From NCBI RefSeq assembly GCF_029688865.1, contig NZ_JARUKV010000008.1, positions 109,018-173,017 on the forward strand: DNA of 64,000 nucleotides, read 5' to 3'. The position numbers and the translations under genes were made by a program. Under the pieces are notes generated by a model. That model saw only the letters and a program-made list of their open reading frames with translations, was not told the origin of the DNA and did not search any database. The stretch is from Natronococcus sp. A-GB7. Its GTDB lineage: Archaea > Halobacteriota > Halobacteria > Halobacteriales > Natrialbaceae. This document shows, one piece after another, positions 36,294-44,427 of this stretch. Each line of letters starts with the position of its first letter. Position 1 is the first letter of the stretch.

Positions 36294-36340
36294 CAACAAT
36301 GTTAATGTCTAACTGTCTGGTATTGACTTGCACAGTACCG

Positions 36341-37792
36341 ATGTCGGGAGACGAATTCAAGCTGATCAACGAGCGGGTCGGCCCGATCGCCGCAGTGGCG
36401 TTGCTCATCGGGACGGCAGTGGGAATGAGCATCTTCATCGTACCGACGCAGATGGCGGCCGTCGCGGGGCCGAGCATCGTCGTCGCGATCCTGCTATCGG
36501 TGATCCCGATGGTGCTGGGAATTCTCCTGCTGTTACAACTCGGTGGGGCGATCCCGGTCGCCGGCGGTACGTACGTCTACGCCTCGCGGCTGGTCGGTCC
36601 GTACTGGGGGTTCCTGGGAGTCGCGGTTCCGGTGATGGCGGTCTGGGCGTATCTGCTGTTCGCCGCGCTCGGGTTCGCCGAGTACGTCCCCGTGTTCGTC
36701 GAGCTCCCGACGCTGGTCTCGGTCTACTTGCTGTTGGGCGCCTTCCTGGCGTTCAACTACGTCGGCGTGCGACTGGCCGCGAACGTCCAGATCCTTCTGG
36801 TCTGTTTCCTGATGGCGGCGATGCTGACGTTCATCGCCGGCGGACTCACCTCCTTCGAGGCGTCGAACGTCACGCCACTGTTCCCGGCGGGCGAGGGCGA
36901 ACCGTTCGCTGACGGCTACGCACCCTTCTTCCTGGCTGCCGTGACGCTGTATATCCCCTTCCAGGGTTTTGCCATGATCATCGAGATCGGCGAGGAACTC
37001 GAGAATCCGGCGAAGAACATCCCGCGCGTGCTGGCCGTCGGGATGGCGCTCGTCGCCGTCCTGACGATCGGAACCGTCGTGGCGCTCGTCGGTGCGGTCC
37101 CGCGGGAATCGATCGTCGGCGAGGACGGACAGGCCGTCGAGGGCGGTCTCGCGGCGGTTGCAGGCGGTATCATGCCCGGGTGGGCGATCGCGTTCGTCGC
37201 GCTCGGCGCGCTCGTCGCCGCGGCGACGACGACCAATACGCTGTACACCTCCTACTCGCGAACGATCATGCGCGCGGCCCGCGACGACGTCATCCCCGGC
37301 TTCTTCGCGGGAATCCACGATCGGTTCAAGACGCCCCATCGCGCGCTCCTGTTGCTCAGTCTCCCGCCGCTGCTCGCCGCACCGCTGATGGGGCCCCTGG
37401 ACGGGATCCTCGCAGTCGACGTCCTCGACTGGCTCGTCACCGTGACGGTCACCGGCATCTTCATGAGCTTCATGATCACTGGCGTCGCGCTGTGGAACCT
37501 GCCGAAGACGTTCCCCCAGCGCTACCAGTACTCGTTCTACAAGCTCCCGCTGTGGCTGCTGAAGGTCGTCGCCGTCGGCAACGTCGTCGTCTCGGGTGCG
37601 TTTATGATCTTCGTCGCCCTCGGTGCCCCGTCGGCGCTCGTGCTACAGGCCGTCTGGATCGGGCTGGTGTCGCTGTTGTACGTCTACCGCGTGCGAACCT
37701 ACGGCGAGGAAGGCGAAGACCTCCGCGAGAAGATGAGCCTGCTCCACAAACACGAGGCCATCGACGGAAACAGCGGCGGCAACGACGACTAG
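36341..37792 (+). CDS. APC-superfamily amino acid permease
   Basis: A 483-residue permease with about twelve TM helices. The first helix carries the substrate-binding motif AAVALLIGTAVGMSIFIVP; later segments are GGAIPVAGGTYVYASRLVGP (consensus region), PFQGFAMIIEIGEELENPAKNIPR and GALVAAATTTNTLYTSYSRTIMRAARD. The C-terminal tail is charged. The family exchanges or imports amino acids and amines; the substrate is not readable. MSGDEFKLINERVGP is chosen as start because it follows the TATA box and directly precedes helix 1. Confidence 0.9.
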   Translation: MSGDEFKLINERVGPIAAVALLIGTAVGMSIFIVPTQMAAVAGPSIVVAILLSVIPMVLGILLLLQLGGAIPVAGGTYVYASRLVGPYWGFLGVAVPVMAVWAYLLFAALGFAEYVPVFVELPTLVSVYLLLGAFLAFNYVGVRLAANVQILLVCFLMAAMLTFIAGGLTSFEASNVTPLFPAGEGEPFADGYAPFFLAAVTLYIPFQGFAMIIEIGEELENPAKNIPRVLAVGMALVAVLTIGTVVALVGAVPRESIVGEDGQAVEGGLAAVAGGIMPGWAIAFVALGALVAAATTTNTLYTSYSRTIMRAARDDVIPGFFAGIHDRFKTPHRALLLLSLPPLLAAPLMGPLDGILAVDVLDWLVTVTVTGIFMSFMITGVALWNLPKTFPQRYQYSFYKLPLWLLKVVAVGNVVVSGAFMIFVALGAPSALVLQAVWIGLVSLLYVYRVRTYGEEGEDLREKMSLLHKHEAIDGNSGGNDD

Positions 37793-37912
37793 GACGACAC
37801 CGCGCGCCACACGTGACCGTTCCGAGTGCATATTCGGACACGGGTCACCGGTGAAAACGAACGCGAAACGTCGAACGCAATCAGCGGGCGCGACCGGCCC
37901 GAACCGGGCCGA

Positions 37913-39160
37913 CTACTCGTACAGCGGGTTCTCCGCACACAGCGACTCGACGTCCTCGCGGACCTCGGCGATGACATCCTCGTCGTCGGGCGCGTCGATG
38001 ACGCGGGCGATCAGATCGGCGACCTCGCGGCAGTCGTCCTCGTCGAAGCCCCGCGTCGTCAGCCCGGGCGTACCCGCCCGGATGCCCGAGGGATCGAACG
38101 GCGAGCGGGTCTCGCCGGGAACCGTGTTCCCGTTGAGGACGATGCCGGCGTCCTCGAGCGCTTCTTCGGCGTCGCCGCCGGAGGTATCGGGGTGACTCTC
38201 GCGGAGGTCGACGAGTACGAGGTGGTTGTCCGTCCCGCCCGAGACCAGCGAGAAGCCGTGTTCCGAAAGCTGGTCGCCCAGCGCCTTCGCGTTCGCGACC
38301 GTCTGCTCGGCGTACTCTTCGAACTCGGGCTCGAGGGCCTCCTTGAATCCGACGGCCTTGCCGGCGACGTTGTGCATCAGCGGGCCGCCCTGTCCGCCGG
38401 GGAAGACGGCGGCGTCGATGTCGTCGGCGTACTCCTCGTCGCACATGACGATTCCGCCCCGTCCCGAGCGGATCGTCTTGTGGGTGCTTCCGGTGACGAA
38501 GTCGGCGGTGCCGACCGGCGAGCTGTGAGCGCCTGCCGCGACGAGCCCCGTAATGTGGGCGATGTCCGCGAGGTGATAGGCGCCGACGTCGTCGGCGGCC
38601 TCCTGGATGCGCTCCCACTCGACCTCGCGGGGGTACGCCGAGTAGCCGGAGACGATGATGTCTGGCTCGAACTCGGCGGCGTGGTCGGCCAGCCCCTCGT
38701 AGTCGAGGTAGCCGGTCTCGGGGTCGACCTCGTACTGCTCGACGTCGTAGAGCTGCCCGACGAAGTTCGCGGGGTGGCCGTGACTGAGGTGGCCGCCGTG
38801 GTTTAGATCCAGCGAGAGGATCTTGTCGCCGGGCTCGAGCATCGAGAAGTAGACGGCCTGGTTGGCCTGGGTACCCGAGTGGGGCTGGACGTTGACGTGC
38901 TCGGCGCCGAACAGCTCCGTGGCACGGTCGATCGCCAGCTCCTCGACCTCGTCGGCGTACTCACAGCCGCCGTAGTAGCGCTCGCCGGGGTAGCCCTCGG
39001 CGTACTTGTTCGTCAGGACGCTTCCCTGCGCGTCGACGACGGCGCGGCTGACGTGGTTCTCGCTCGCGATCATCTGGAGCGACTCCCGCTGTCGATCGAT
39101 CTCTCCCTCGAGTGCGTCGGCGACGGCGGGGTCGACGTCCCGGACGTGCTCGTGATCCAT
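37913..39160 (-). CDS. glyA: Serine hydroxymethyltransferase
   Basis: A 415-residue PLP enzyme converting serine and THF to glycine and methylene-THF. SENHVSRAV, the NVQPHSGTQANQAVYFS segment, LNHGGHLSHG, the PLP lysine K228 in GSTHKTIRSGRGG and GGTDNHLVLVDL are all present. A TATA-like ACTTATC about 28 nt upstream of the ATG suggests a leaderless transcript. It supplies glycine and one-carbon units to purD, thyA and folD-dependent steps. It diverges from the CHAT-domain gene. Confidence 0.96.
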   Translation of the reverse strand: MDHEHVRDVDPAVADALEGEIDRQRESLQMIASENHVSRAVVDAQGSVLTNKYAEGYPGERYYGGCEYADEVEELAIDRATELFGAEHVNVQPHSGTQANQAVYFSMLEPGDKILSLDLNHGGHLSHGHPANFVGQLYDVEQYEVDPETGYLDYEGLADHAAEFEPDIIVSGYSAYPREVEWERIQEAADDVGAYHLADIAHITGLVAAGAHSSPVGTADFVTGSTHKTIRSGRGGIVMCDEEYADDIDAAVFPGGQGGPLMHNVAGKAVGFKEALEPEFEEYAEQTVANAKALGDQLSEHGFSLVSGGTDNHLVLVDLRESHPDTSGGDAEEALEDAGIVLNGNTVPGETRSPFDPSGIRAGTPGLTTRGFDEDDCREVADLIARVIDAPDDEDVIAEVREDVESLCAENPLYE

Positions 39161-39300
39161 GTCTGGTGTGCGGTCCGGTGAGGGGATAAGTGTACCCGTC
39201 TACGGCAAGTCGAGCCAGTAGCGTCCGTCCGGCGAAACGTTCCGGACCGGGGGTAACGTCCGATACACCTAACTAATCGGGCGGGTATTGAGCATACCGA

Positions 39301-41388
39301 ATGATAGAGTGGGCGACGGCCGGGGAAACGCTCCACGTGATGGACACGGATAACGCCGAACTCACCGTTGTCGGGAGTGATCTCTCCGTCGTCGGATCGG
39401 GCCGCGAGATACCGCGTCCGGTCGACGAGACGATTACCGTCACGACCGACGAGCTTCGGTTTCCGAACGCCGTCGTCTACGCGTTCGCCCTCGGCTCGAG
39501 CGCACGGTACGAACTCGATCCGGGCGGCGAGTCCCTCTCGTTGCCGCCGGACGAGTACGTGATCGACGTCGACACGGAGATCAAGAGCTACCTCCGCTTT
39601 TCCGGACGCGCGACGATCCGGAAGACCGACGACTTCGAGTCGATCGTGGTCTCCTTTCCGGAGCCGATTCGGGTCATCGTCGGCCTTCGGAGCCGTCACG
39701 AACGCCCCGCGGGGACGATCACCGTCCCCGACTCGCCGGCCGACGTTGCGACGGCGATCTCCCATCTCGCCTCCTCGTACAAGACCACCAGCCCCGACCG
39801 CACGTATCCGACGCTGCGCGGTCATCCGCCGCTGATCGAGTTCGGCGACGAACTGGAGATCCCCGAGGGGATCCGATCCGAACACCGGGAGAGCGGCATC
39901 GAGTTCGTCGTCCCCCCCAACTACGAGTCGCTGTACGCTACCGCGTCGCTCGCGTACTATCTCCAGGCGACGGTGCGAACGACGAACAGCGACGACATCG
40001 TCGGAACGCGTCCGCGGCTTCGCGTTCCCGACCAGGGCGTCGAACGAGAGCTGTCGCCCATGCCCGGTCTCGAGCGGGACGTCGAACGACTCCTTCGAAA
40101 GACGTTCTTTCTGGACTGTCTGGCCCGCAACGTCGGCCCGTACGGGACCCAACTCGCCGAGTCCAGCCTGCTCGACGTCCTCGAACTCGACGCCGAACGG
40201 CTGTACGATGCGACGCCCGCGACGCGGCTCGCGACCTACCTCGACGTCCCCTACGAGGCGGTCGAACACCGCCTTCCGGAGTGGCACCTCGCGACGTACG
40301 TCGCTCCCGAGTACGAAAACGCCGAGACGCTGCCGTTCCTGCTCGATCGAATGAGCCTGCTGTACACGCCCCGCACCTCCGAGCTCGAGGGTCAGGAGCT
40401 GATCGAGCGCTCCCTGACCGACTTCTATCGCGGCGGAAACGGCTCTCCCGGGGGAGCCCACTCCGGACAGGTCGCGTCGGTCGACATCGTCAAACCCGAT
40501 CTCCGGGACGCTCGGGTTCACGGCTGGCTCGCAGACGGCGTCCCGATCGACGTCTTCAAATCGACGGCGACGGCCTACCACAACCGGCTGGGATATCTCG
40601 AGCGCTCGAGCGAGTCGACCTCGATCTGTGTCGTCCTGAACGATCCCGAGATGGCCGGGGAACACGACGACGTCGCCGAAATATACCGACGACGGTCGAA
40701 CGAGGTTCGCATGGACGTCACCGTCGAGGAGGGGCTGACGAGGGCCGAGCTCGCGACGGTGTTCGAGAGCGAGTACGACTTCGTCCACTACATCGGCCAC
40801 TGCGAGACCGACGGTCTGCGCTGTACCGACGGGACGCTCTCGGCCTCGAGCCTGGAGCAGTGTTCCGCACAGACGTTCTTCCTCAACGCCTGTGGCTCCT
40901 ACTACGAGGGGATGGAGCTGATCGAGAAGGGAAGCGTCGCGGGCGCGGTCACGTTCCGGAAGGTGCTGAACGATCACGCGATCAAGGTCGGATCGACGTT
41001 CGCCAAACTGCTCGTCCGCGGGTTCAGCATCGAGCGTGCGCTTCGACTCGCACGCCGTCGGATCATGATGGGCAAGGACTACGCCGTCGTCGGCGACGGC
41101 ACCCACTCGCTCACCCAGAGCGACAGCCGGCTCCCGACGACGATCACCCTCGAGGAACTCGAGAGCGACCGGTATCTGGCGACGTTCGACTGCTACTCGA
41201 CGCGTGCGACGGGATCGTACTACGTGCCACACACGACCGGCAGCGAGTACGCCTATCTCTGTGGCAACGAGTCCAGTTTCACGCTGGACCGATCGGAGCT
41301 TCTGTCACTGCTCAAGGAAACGGAGTCGTCGGTCATCTACGACGGCGATATCTACTGGTCCGGAGAACTGTGGTCGCGGTTGGTCTGA
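39301..41388 (+). CDS. CHAT-domain (caspase-like) protein
   Basis: A 695-residue protein. The C-terminal part (residues about 460-605) is a CHAT peptidase domain of clan CD: FVHYIGHCETDG supplies the catalytic His H500, TFFLNACGSYYEG supplies the Cys C531, and VAGAVTFRKVLND ... STFAKLLVRGFSIERALRLAR is the characteristic following helix. The first 400 residues are an unrecognised beta-rich then helical haloarchaeal region, and residues about 610-695 form an extra C-terminal domain. No signal peptide or TM segment is seen, so it is probably cytoplasmic. CHAT proteases cleave partner proteins in processes including antiphage cell death. No substrate gene is adjacent. A TATA-like TAACTAAT lies about 25 nt upstream. 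Confidence 0.75.
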   Translation: MIEWATAGETLHVMDTDNAELTVVGSDLSVVGSGREIPRPVDETITVTTDELRFPNAVVYAFALGSSARYELDPGGESLSLPPDEYVIDVDTEIKSYLRFSGRATIRKTDDFESIVVSFPEPIRVIVGLRSRHERPAGTITVPDSPADVATAISHLASSYKTTSPDRTYPTLRGHPPLIEFGDELEIPEGIRSEHRESGIEFVVPPNYESLYATASLAYYLQATVRTTNSDDIVGTRPRLRVPDQGVERELSPMPGLERDVERLLRKTFFLDCLARNVGPYGTQLAESSLLDVLELDAERLYDATPATRLATYLDVPYEAVEHRLPEWHLATYVAPEYENAETLPFLLDRMSLLYTPRTSELEGQELIERSLTDFYRGGNGSPGGAHSGQVASVDIVKPDLRDARVHGWLADGVPIDVFKSTATAYHNRLGYLERSSESTSICVVLNDPEMAGEHDDVAEIYRRRSNEVRMDVTVEEGLTRAELATVFESEYDFVHYIGHCETDGLRCTDGTLSASSLEQCSAQTFFLNACGSYYEGMELIEKGSVAGAVTFRKVLNDHAIKVGSTFAKLLVRGFSIERALRLARRRIMMGKDYAVVGDGTHSLTQSDSRLPTTITLEELESDRYLATFDCYSTRATGSYYVPHTTGSEYAYLCGNESSFTLDRSELLSLLKETESSVIYDGDIYWSGELWSRLV

Positions 41389-41587
41389 ACCGCTACGGGC
41401 CGCTGTACGTGCTGACGCCGCTCGCTCTGAGGAGCGAGCGACCGTCGCCGCTAGTTCGTACTCGTCGTTCGACACACATCCGCACCGCCTCGATCAGGTC
41501 ACCAAATGCACCCATGCAGCCCTACAATAACAGAAGGTGAACATAAGTTTTGTCGTAATTTCAGATATAAGTATAGATGGAATGGGC

Positions 41588-41617
41588 TATAATACTAATT
41601 TGCTGGCACGTATTATA
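41588..41617. repeat. Perfect 8-bp inverted repeat in AT-rich DNA
   Basis: The arms TATAATAC and GTATTATA flank a 14-nt spacer. It could act as a protein-binding site or as a transcription end for the CHAT gene, about 200 nt upstream. Confidence 0.5.
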
Positions 41618-41637
41618 TAGATAAATGTGGGGTGCGA

Positions 41638-41672
41638 CGGGGCTCGAACGGCTTGATTCGACGACGGCCCCG
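41638..41672. repeat. GC-rich bulged hairpin upstream of the TbsP-like gene
   Basis: The left arm CGGGGCTCGAA pairs with TTCGA and, past a 5-nt bulge, with GCCCCG. The loop is 8 nt. The 3' side superficially resembles a tRNA T-arm but the remaining tRNA arms do not form. Confidence 0.5.
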
Positions 41673-41735
41673 CGATCTTTCGGTCTCGCTCTAGCGGAAG
41701 CCATCGGTTCTGCCGAAAAAACGGCCACCAAAATT

Positions 41736-41758
41736 AAGTAACTGTACCTCGTTTACTT
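41736..41758. promoter_or_regulatory. Dyad near the start of the TbsP-like gene
   Basis: AAGTAA and TTACTT form an inverted repeat with an 11-nt spacer, ending 10 nt before the ATG. The left arm overlaps the only TATA-like element (AAATTAAG). The position suits autoregulation. Confidence 0.35.
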
Positions 41759-41768
41759 CTGTATTGGC

Positions 41769-42587
41769 ATGACCTCGAATTTACTCAATCACCAGATTGA
41801 CGATATCCTCGAATCGGTACTCGAAGACGCGAGCGGCGACGTGTACATGGTAAACCCTTCCCGGGATGCCATCGAGCAGTTCGTCTCCGTGGCGACCGCC
41901 TTCGAGGGCGACCTCCCGTCGGTGCACATGCTCGCCGACGAGCGGACGCTCAAAGACGTCATGGACGACTTCATCGTCGCCTCCAACGCCGCGGACCTCG
42001 TCAGTCAGGGCGCGCTCTCGTTGCGCACCCTCGAGGAGGCTCCCGAGAACTCCCTGCTCGTGACCGAGGACAGCGTCGTCGCCATCGTTCACGCCAACGA
42101 CCGCGTCGGCGGGCTCGTCACCGACGACGAGAGCTTCGTCACCGACACCCACGACGCCTACGCGACTCGCTGGGAGGACGCCTCGCAGTTCAACCTCCGG
42201 ACGCCGCCGATCACCGACGTCCAGAACACGCTCTCCGAGGAGATCAGCCCCGACGCACAGGAGGACTTCAGTGCGATCCTCGACTCGCTCGAGACCGCCC
42301 GCGGCGACGGCGACGGGCTCGACGAGGTCACGATCTCGCTGCTCGTCGCCGCGAAAAACGAGGCGCTGCTGTACGACATCAGCAAGTGGGGCGAGGACGT
42401 CGGCATCGCCAGTAAGGCGACGTTCAGCCGCACGAAGACCAAGCTCGAGGACATGGGCCTGATCGACACCGAGAAGGTCCCCATCGACGTCGGCCGCCCG
42501 CGCCTGCGCCTGAAGATCGGTGACGAGCGCCTCACCGAGGCCGACAACGGCCAACTCGCGACGGTCGCACAGTCGATTCTCAACTAA
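41769..42587 (+). CDS. tbsP: TbsP-like transcriptional regulator (DUF5821)
   Basis: A 272-residue protein starting MTSNLLNHQIDDILESVLED. Residues about 1-150 form an alpha/beta N-terminal domain (DVYMVNPSRDAIEQFVSVAT). Residues about 170-260 form a winged helix (LDEVTISLLVAAKNEALLYDI, DVGIASKATFSRTKTKLEDMGL, VPIDVGRPRLRLKIG). I recognise this as the DUF5821/TbsP family, whose Haloferax member acts with TrmB in glucose and gluconeogenesis gene control. That identification is from memory of the family sequence. It is striking that a TrmB gene is in the same window, 13 kb away. The gene appears monocistronic and possibly autoregulated. Confidence 0.78.
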   Translation: MTSNLLNHQIDDILESVLEDASGDVYMVNPSRDAIEQFVSVATAFEGDLPSVHMLADERTLKDVMDDFIVASNAADLVSQGALSLRTLEEAPENSLLVTEDSVVAIVHANDRVGGLVTDDESFVTDTHDAYATRWEDASQFNLRTPPITDVQNTLSEEISPDAQEDFSAILDSLETARGDGDGLDEVTISLLVAAKNEALLYDISKWGEDVGIASKATFSRTKTKLEDMGLIDTEKVPIDVGRPRLRLKIGDERLTEADNGQLATVAQSILN

Positions 42588-42620
42588 CAACCTTTTACTC
42601 TGCGCTTGTTCCGCGCCGAC

Positions 42621-42711
42621 GGCAGCGTAGCTGCCACACGGCGCGCCGGCACTCGGTAAAATCCTCAAAAGAGCGGAGCTCTTTTGGACCTCGCGGGAGC
42701 TTCGCTCCCGC
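42621..42711. repeat. Three triloop hairpins in tandem
   Basis: Perfect arms with three-base loops: GGCAGC-GTA-GCTGCC (42621-42635), AAAAGAGC-GGA-GCTCTTTT (42667-42685) and GCGGGAGC-TTC-GCTCCCGC (42693-42711). All three have GC closing the loop on the left and GC on the right. Confidence 0.65.
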
Positions 42712-42932
42712 TCAGGGTTGAGCAAAAGCACCGGAAGACGTTCCGACTCGCTCACTACGTTCGCTGCGTGGGCTGCGACTTCCGAGCCCTCGTTCGTTTC
42801 ACTCACGAGGACACTCCTCCCTCCGTTTGTTCGTCCCGATAGTCCTCACTCGCATCGGTCGTCGGCCCGCTCGCTCACCCTCCGGGTTCGCTCGCGGTGA
42901 GTACCGGGAGTCTGCCTGCCCTTCCCCGTTGA

Positions 42933-42976
42933 GCGAACGCTGCGCGTTCGCGATGCTCGGAAGAGCTTGCTCTTCC
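42933..42976. repeat. Two further short-loop hairpins
   Basis: GCGAACGC-TGC-GCGTTCGC (42933-42951) and GGAAGAGC-TT-GCTCTTCC (42959-42976), both perfect 8-bp arms, 7 nt apart. Confidence 0.65.
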
Positions 42977-42984
42977 GTTGAGTC

Positions 42985-43012
42985 GCGCGCTCGCCGAATT
43001 CGGCGAGCGCGC
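42985..43012. repeat. Perfect 28-bp palindrome
   Basis: The half-site GCGCGCTCGCCGAA is followed immediately by its exact reverse complement, centred at 42998/42999, about 80 nt before the rnp3 start codon. Confidence 0.75.
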
Positions 43013-43094
43013 TCCCGGCCGTAATCTATTGCTCGAGGGAGTCGGGCGAGCGCGTGACGCAAACCCCAAGTCGAAGCCCCGAGACTCCTCGAGT

Positions 43095-43799
43095 ATGTAC
43101 GAGGCCGTCCGCGCCCACCCAGAGGGGCAGAGCACGGTCGCCAGACTCGCGAAACTGGCGGCCGACTACGGCTACGAGGGCGTGGTCGTGCGCAACCACT
43201 CGAGCGCGCGGGCCGACTACGACGCCGGCGGGATCGCCGACGAGTACGGGATCGACGTCGTCCGCGGCGTCGAGATCCGAGCCGACGACCCCGAACAGGC
43301 GAGCGGCTCCGTCGGTAACTTCCGTCCCTCGCACACGATCCTCGCGCTCGAGGGCGGGACGAACGCCCTGAACCGCTTCGCCGTCGAGCAGGCGAAGGTC
43401 GACGTGCTGGCGGGCCCGATGGCCGGCGGCGGCGACGTCAACCACGTGCTGGTGAAGGCGGCCGTCGAGAACGGCGTCCGCATCGAGTTCGATCTCTCGG
43501 GGGTTCTTCGAGCGAGCGGCGGTCGCCGCGTGCGGGCGATCCAGTCGCTGCGGAAACTCGAGGAGATCGCCGACTACTACGATGCGCCCTACGTCGTCAG
43601 CGCCGACCCGCACTCGCACCTCGAGCTTCGCGCGCCCCGCGAACTGCGGGCGCTAGGCGAGGAGGTCGGCCTCTCGAGCGACTTTATCGAGGACGGACTC
43701 GCCGAGTGGGGGCGACTCGCCGAGCGCAATCGCTGCATCGACTCCGAGTCGTTCATTGAGCCGGGGGTCGAACGGGGACGATATGAAGAAGAGTCCTGA
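43095..43799 (+). CDS. rnp3: RNase P protein component 3 (Rpp30)
   Basis: A 234-residue Rpp30 with a PHP-like TIM-barrel fold. Visible family segments are MYEAVRAHPEG, GYEGVVVRNHS, YGIDVVRGVEIRADDPEQ, VDVLAGPMAGGGDVNHVLVKAAVENGVRIEFDLSGVL and YVVSADPHSHLELRAPREL. The protein pairs with Pop5 and activates the archaeal RNase P RNA in tRNA 5' maturation. The ATG at 43095 gives the expected N-terminus; the 39-codon upstream extension crosses the palindrome and is noncoding. It is the first gene of the rnp3 / methyltransferase / rnp2 / psmA / SBDS cluster, a conserved archaeal arrangement linking tRNA processing, proteasome and ribosome assembly. Confidence 0.92.
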   Translation: MYEAVRAHPEGQSTVARLAKLAADYGYEGVVVRNHSSARADYDAGGIADEYGIDVVRGVEIRADDPEQASGSVGNFRPSHTILALEGGTNALNRFAVEQAKVDVLAGPMAGGGDVNHVLVKAAVENGVRIEFDLSGVLRASGGRRVRAIQSLRKLEEIADYYDAPYVVSADPHSHLELRAPRELRALGEEVGLSSDFIEDGLAEWGRLAERNRCIDSESFIEPGVERGRYEEES

Positions 43800-44427
43800 G
43801 GAACACGCCGCCCGCTTCGACGAGAAAGCCAGCGAGTACGACGAGTCGAAATCAGACGAGTACCGCGCCTGCGCGAACCTGGTGATCGAACACGCCGCGC
43901 CCGACGCCGAGGACGTCGTCCTCGATCTGGGGACCGGAACGGGCGCCATTGCGCTCGCGCTCGCGCCCGACGCCGAGCGGGTCGTCGGCCGGGACATCAG
44001 CGAGGGGATGATGGACGAGGCGCGCGCGAAAGCCCAACAGGAGGGCCTCGAGAACGCGGCGTTCGATCGGGGCACCTTCCGCGAGCCCGAGTACGATGGA
44101 CCCGTCGACGTCGTCACCTCGAACTTCGCCATGCACCACCTCTCGGACGAGGAGAAACGGGAGGCGATCGAGGTGATCGCCGGCCTCGAGCCCCGAAAGT
44201 TCGTCCTCGGGGACGTGATGTTCTTCGGCGAGCCCGACCCCGAGGCGCCGTTCTACTCGCCCGACGTCGACGACCCGGCGACCGTCGGCACGCTCGCGGA
44301 CGCGTTTACGAGCGCAGGCTTTTCGCTAACGGCCGTCGAGCGGGTTCACGACCAGGTGGGCGTGCTGGTCGCTGAGCGGAGTCCGGTCGCCGAGGCCGAG
44401 GCCCCCGACCCGGACTCGGGCGAATGA
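43783..44427 (+). CDS. Class I SAM-dependent methyltransferase
   Basis: A 214-residue methyltransferase with the SAM-binding motif I VVLDLGTGTGAIALAL (residues about 45-60), motif II VVGRDISEGMMDEAR and a motif IV-like VDVVTSNFAMHHLS. The substrate is unknown. Its ATG lies inside the end of rnp3 (17-nt overlap) and its stop overlaps the rnp2 start (ATGA), so it is translationally tied to the RNase P proteins. The start MKKSPEEHAARFDEKASEYD was chosen as it fits the family N-terminus. Confidence 0.88.
   Translation: MKKSPEEHAARFDEKASEYDESKSDEYRACANLVIEHAAPDAEDVVLDLGTGTGAIALALAPDAERVVGRDISEGMMDEARAKAQQEGLENAAFDRGTFREPEYDGPVDVVTSNFAMHHLSDEEKREAIEVIAGLEPRKFVLGDVMFFGEPDPEAPFYSPDVDDPATVGTLADAFTSAGFSLTAVERVHDQVGVLVAERSPVAEAEAPDPDSGE

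Larger units (their letters stand above)
41389..41768. other. Regulatory, structure-rich gene-free stretch upstream of the TbsP-like gene
   Basis: An AT-rich patch (41525-41630) carries the dyad TATAATAC / GTATTATA (41588-41617), followed by a GC-rich hairpin (41638-41672) and the dyad AAGTAA / TTACTT (41736-41758) close to the next start codon. No ORF with coding character is present. Confidence 0.55.
42588..43094. other. Hairpin-rich gene-free stretch
   Basis: About 500 nt with no credible ORF but at least six near-perfect inverted repeats, four with three-base loops, listed as separate entries. Its right end leads into the rnp3 gene. Confidence 0.6.

Noticed and set aside
36068..36340. 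A 91-codon N-terminal extension of the APC permease
   Set aside because: It lies upstream of the TATA box at 36286 and its composition is noncoding.
39070..41232. A 720-codon minus-strand open frame over the CHAT gene
   Set aside because: The plus-strand frame carries the conserved CHAT catalytic motifs and normal codon use; the antisense product is Arg/Val-rich without any recognisable motif.
41631..41700. A tRNA or tRNA fragment upstream of the TbsP-like gene
   Set aside because: Only a T-arm-like sequence is present; the acceptor, D and anticodon arms do not form, and the apparent T-stem does not pair.
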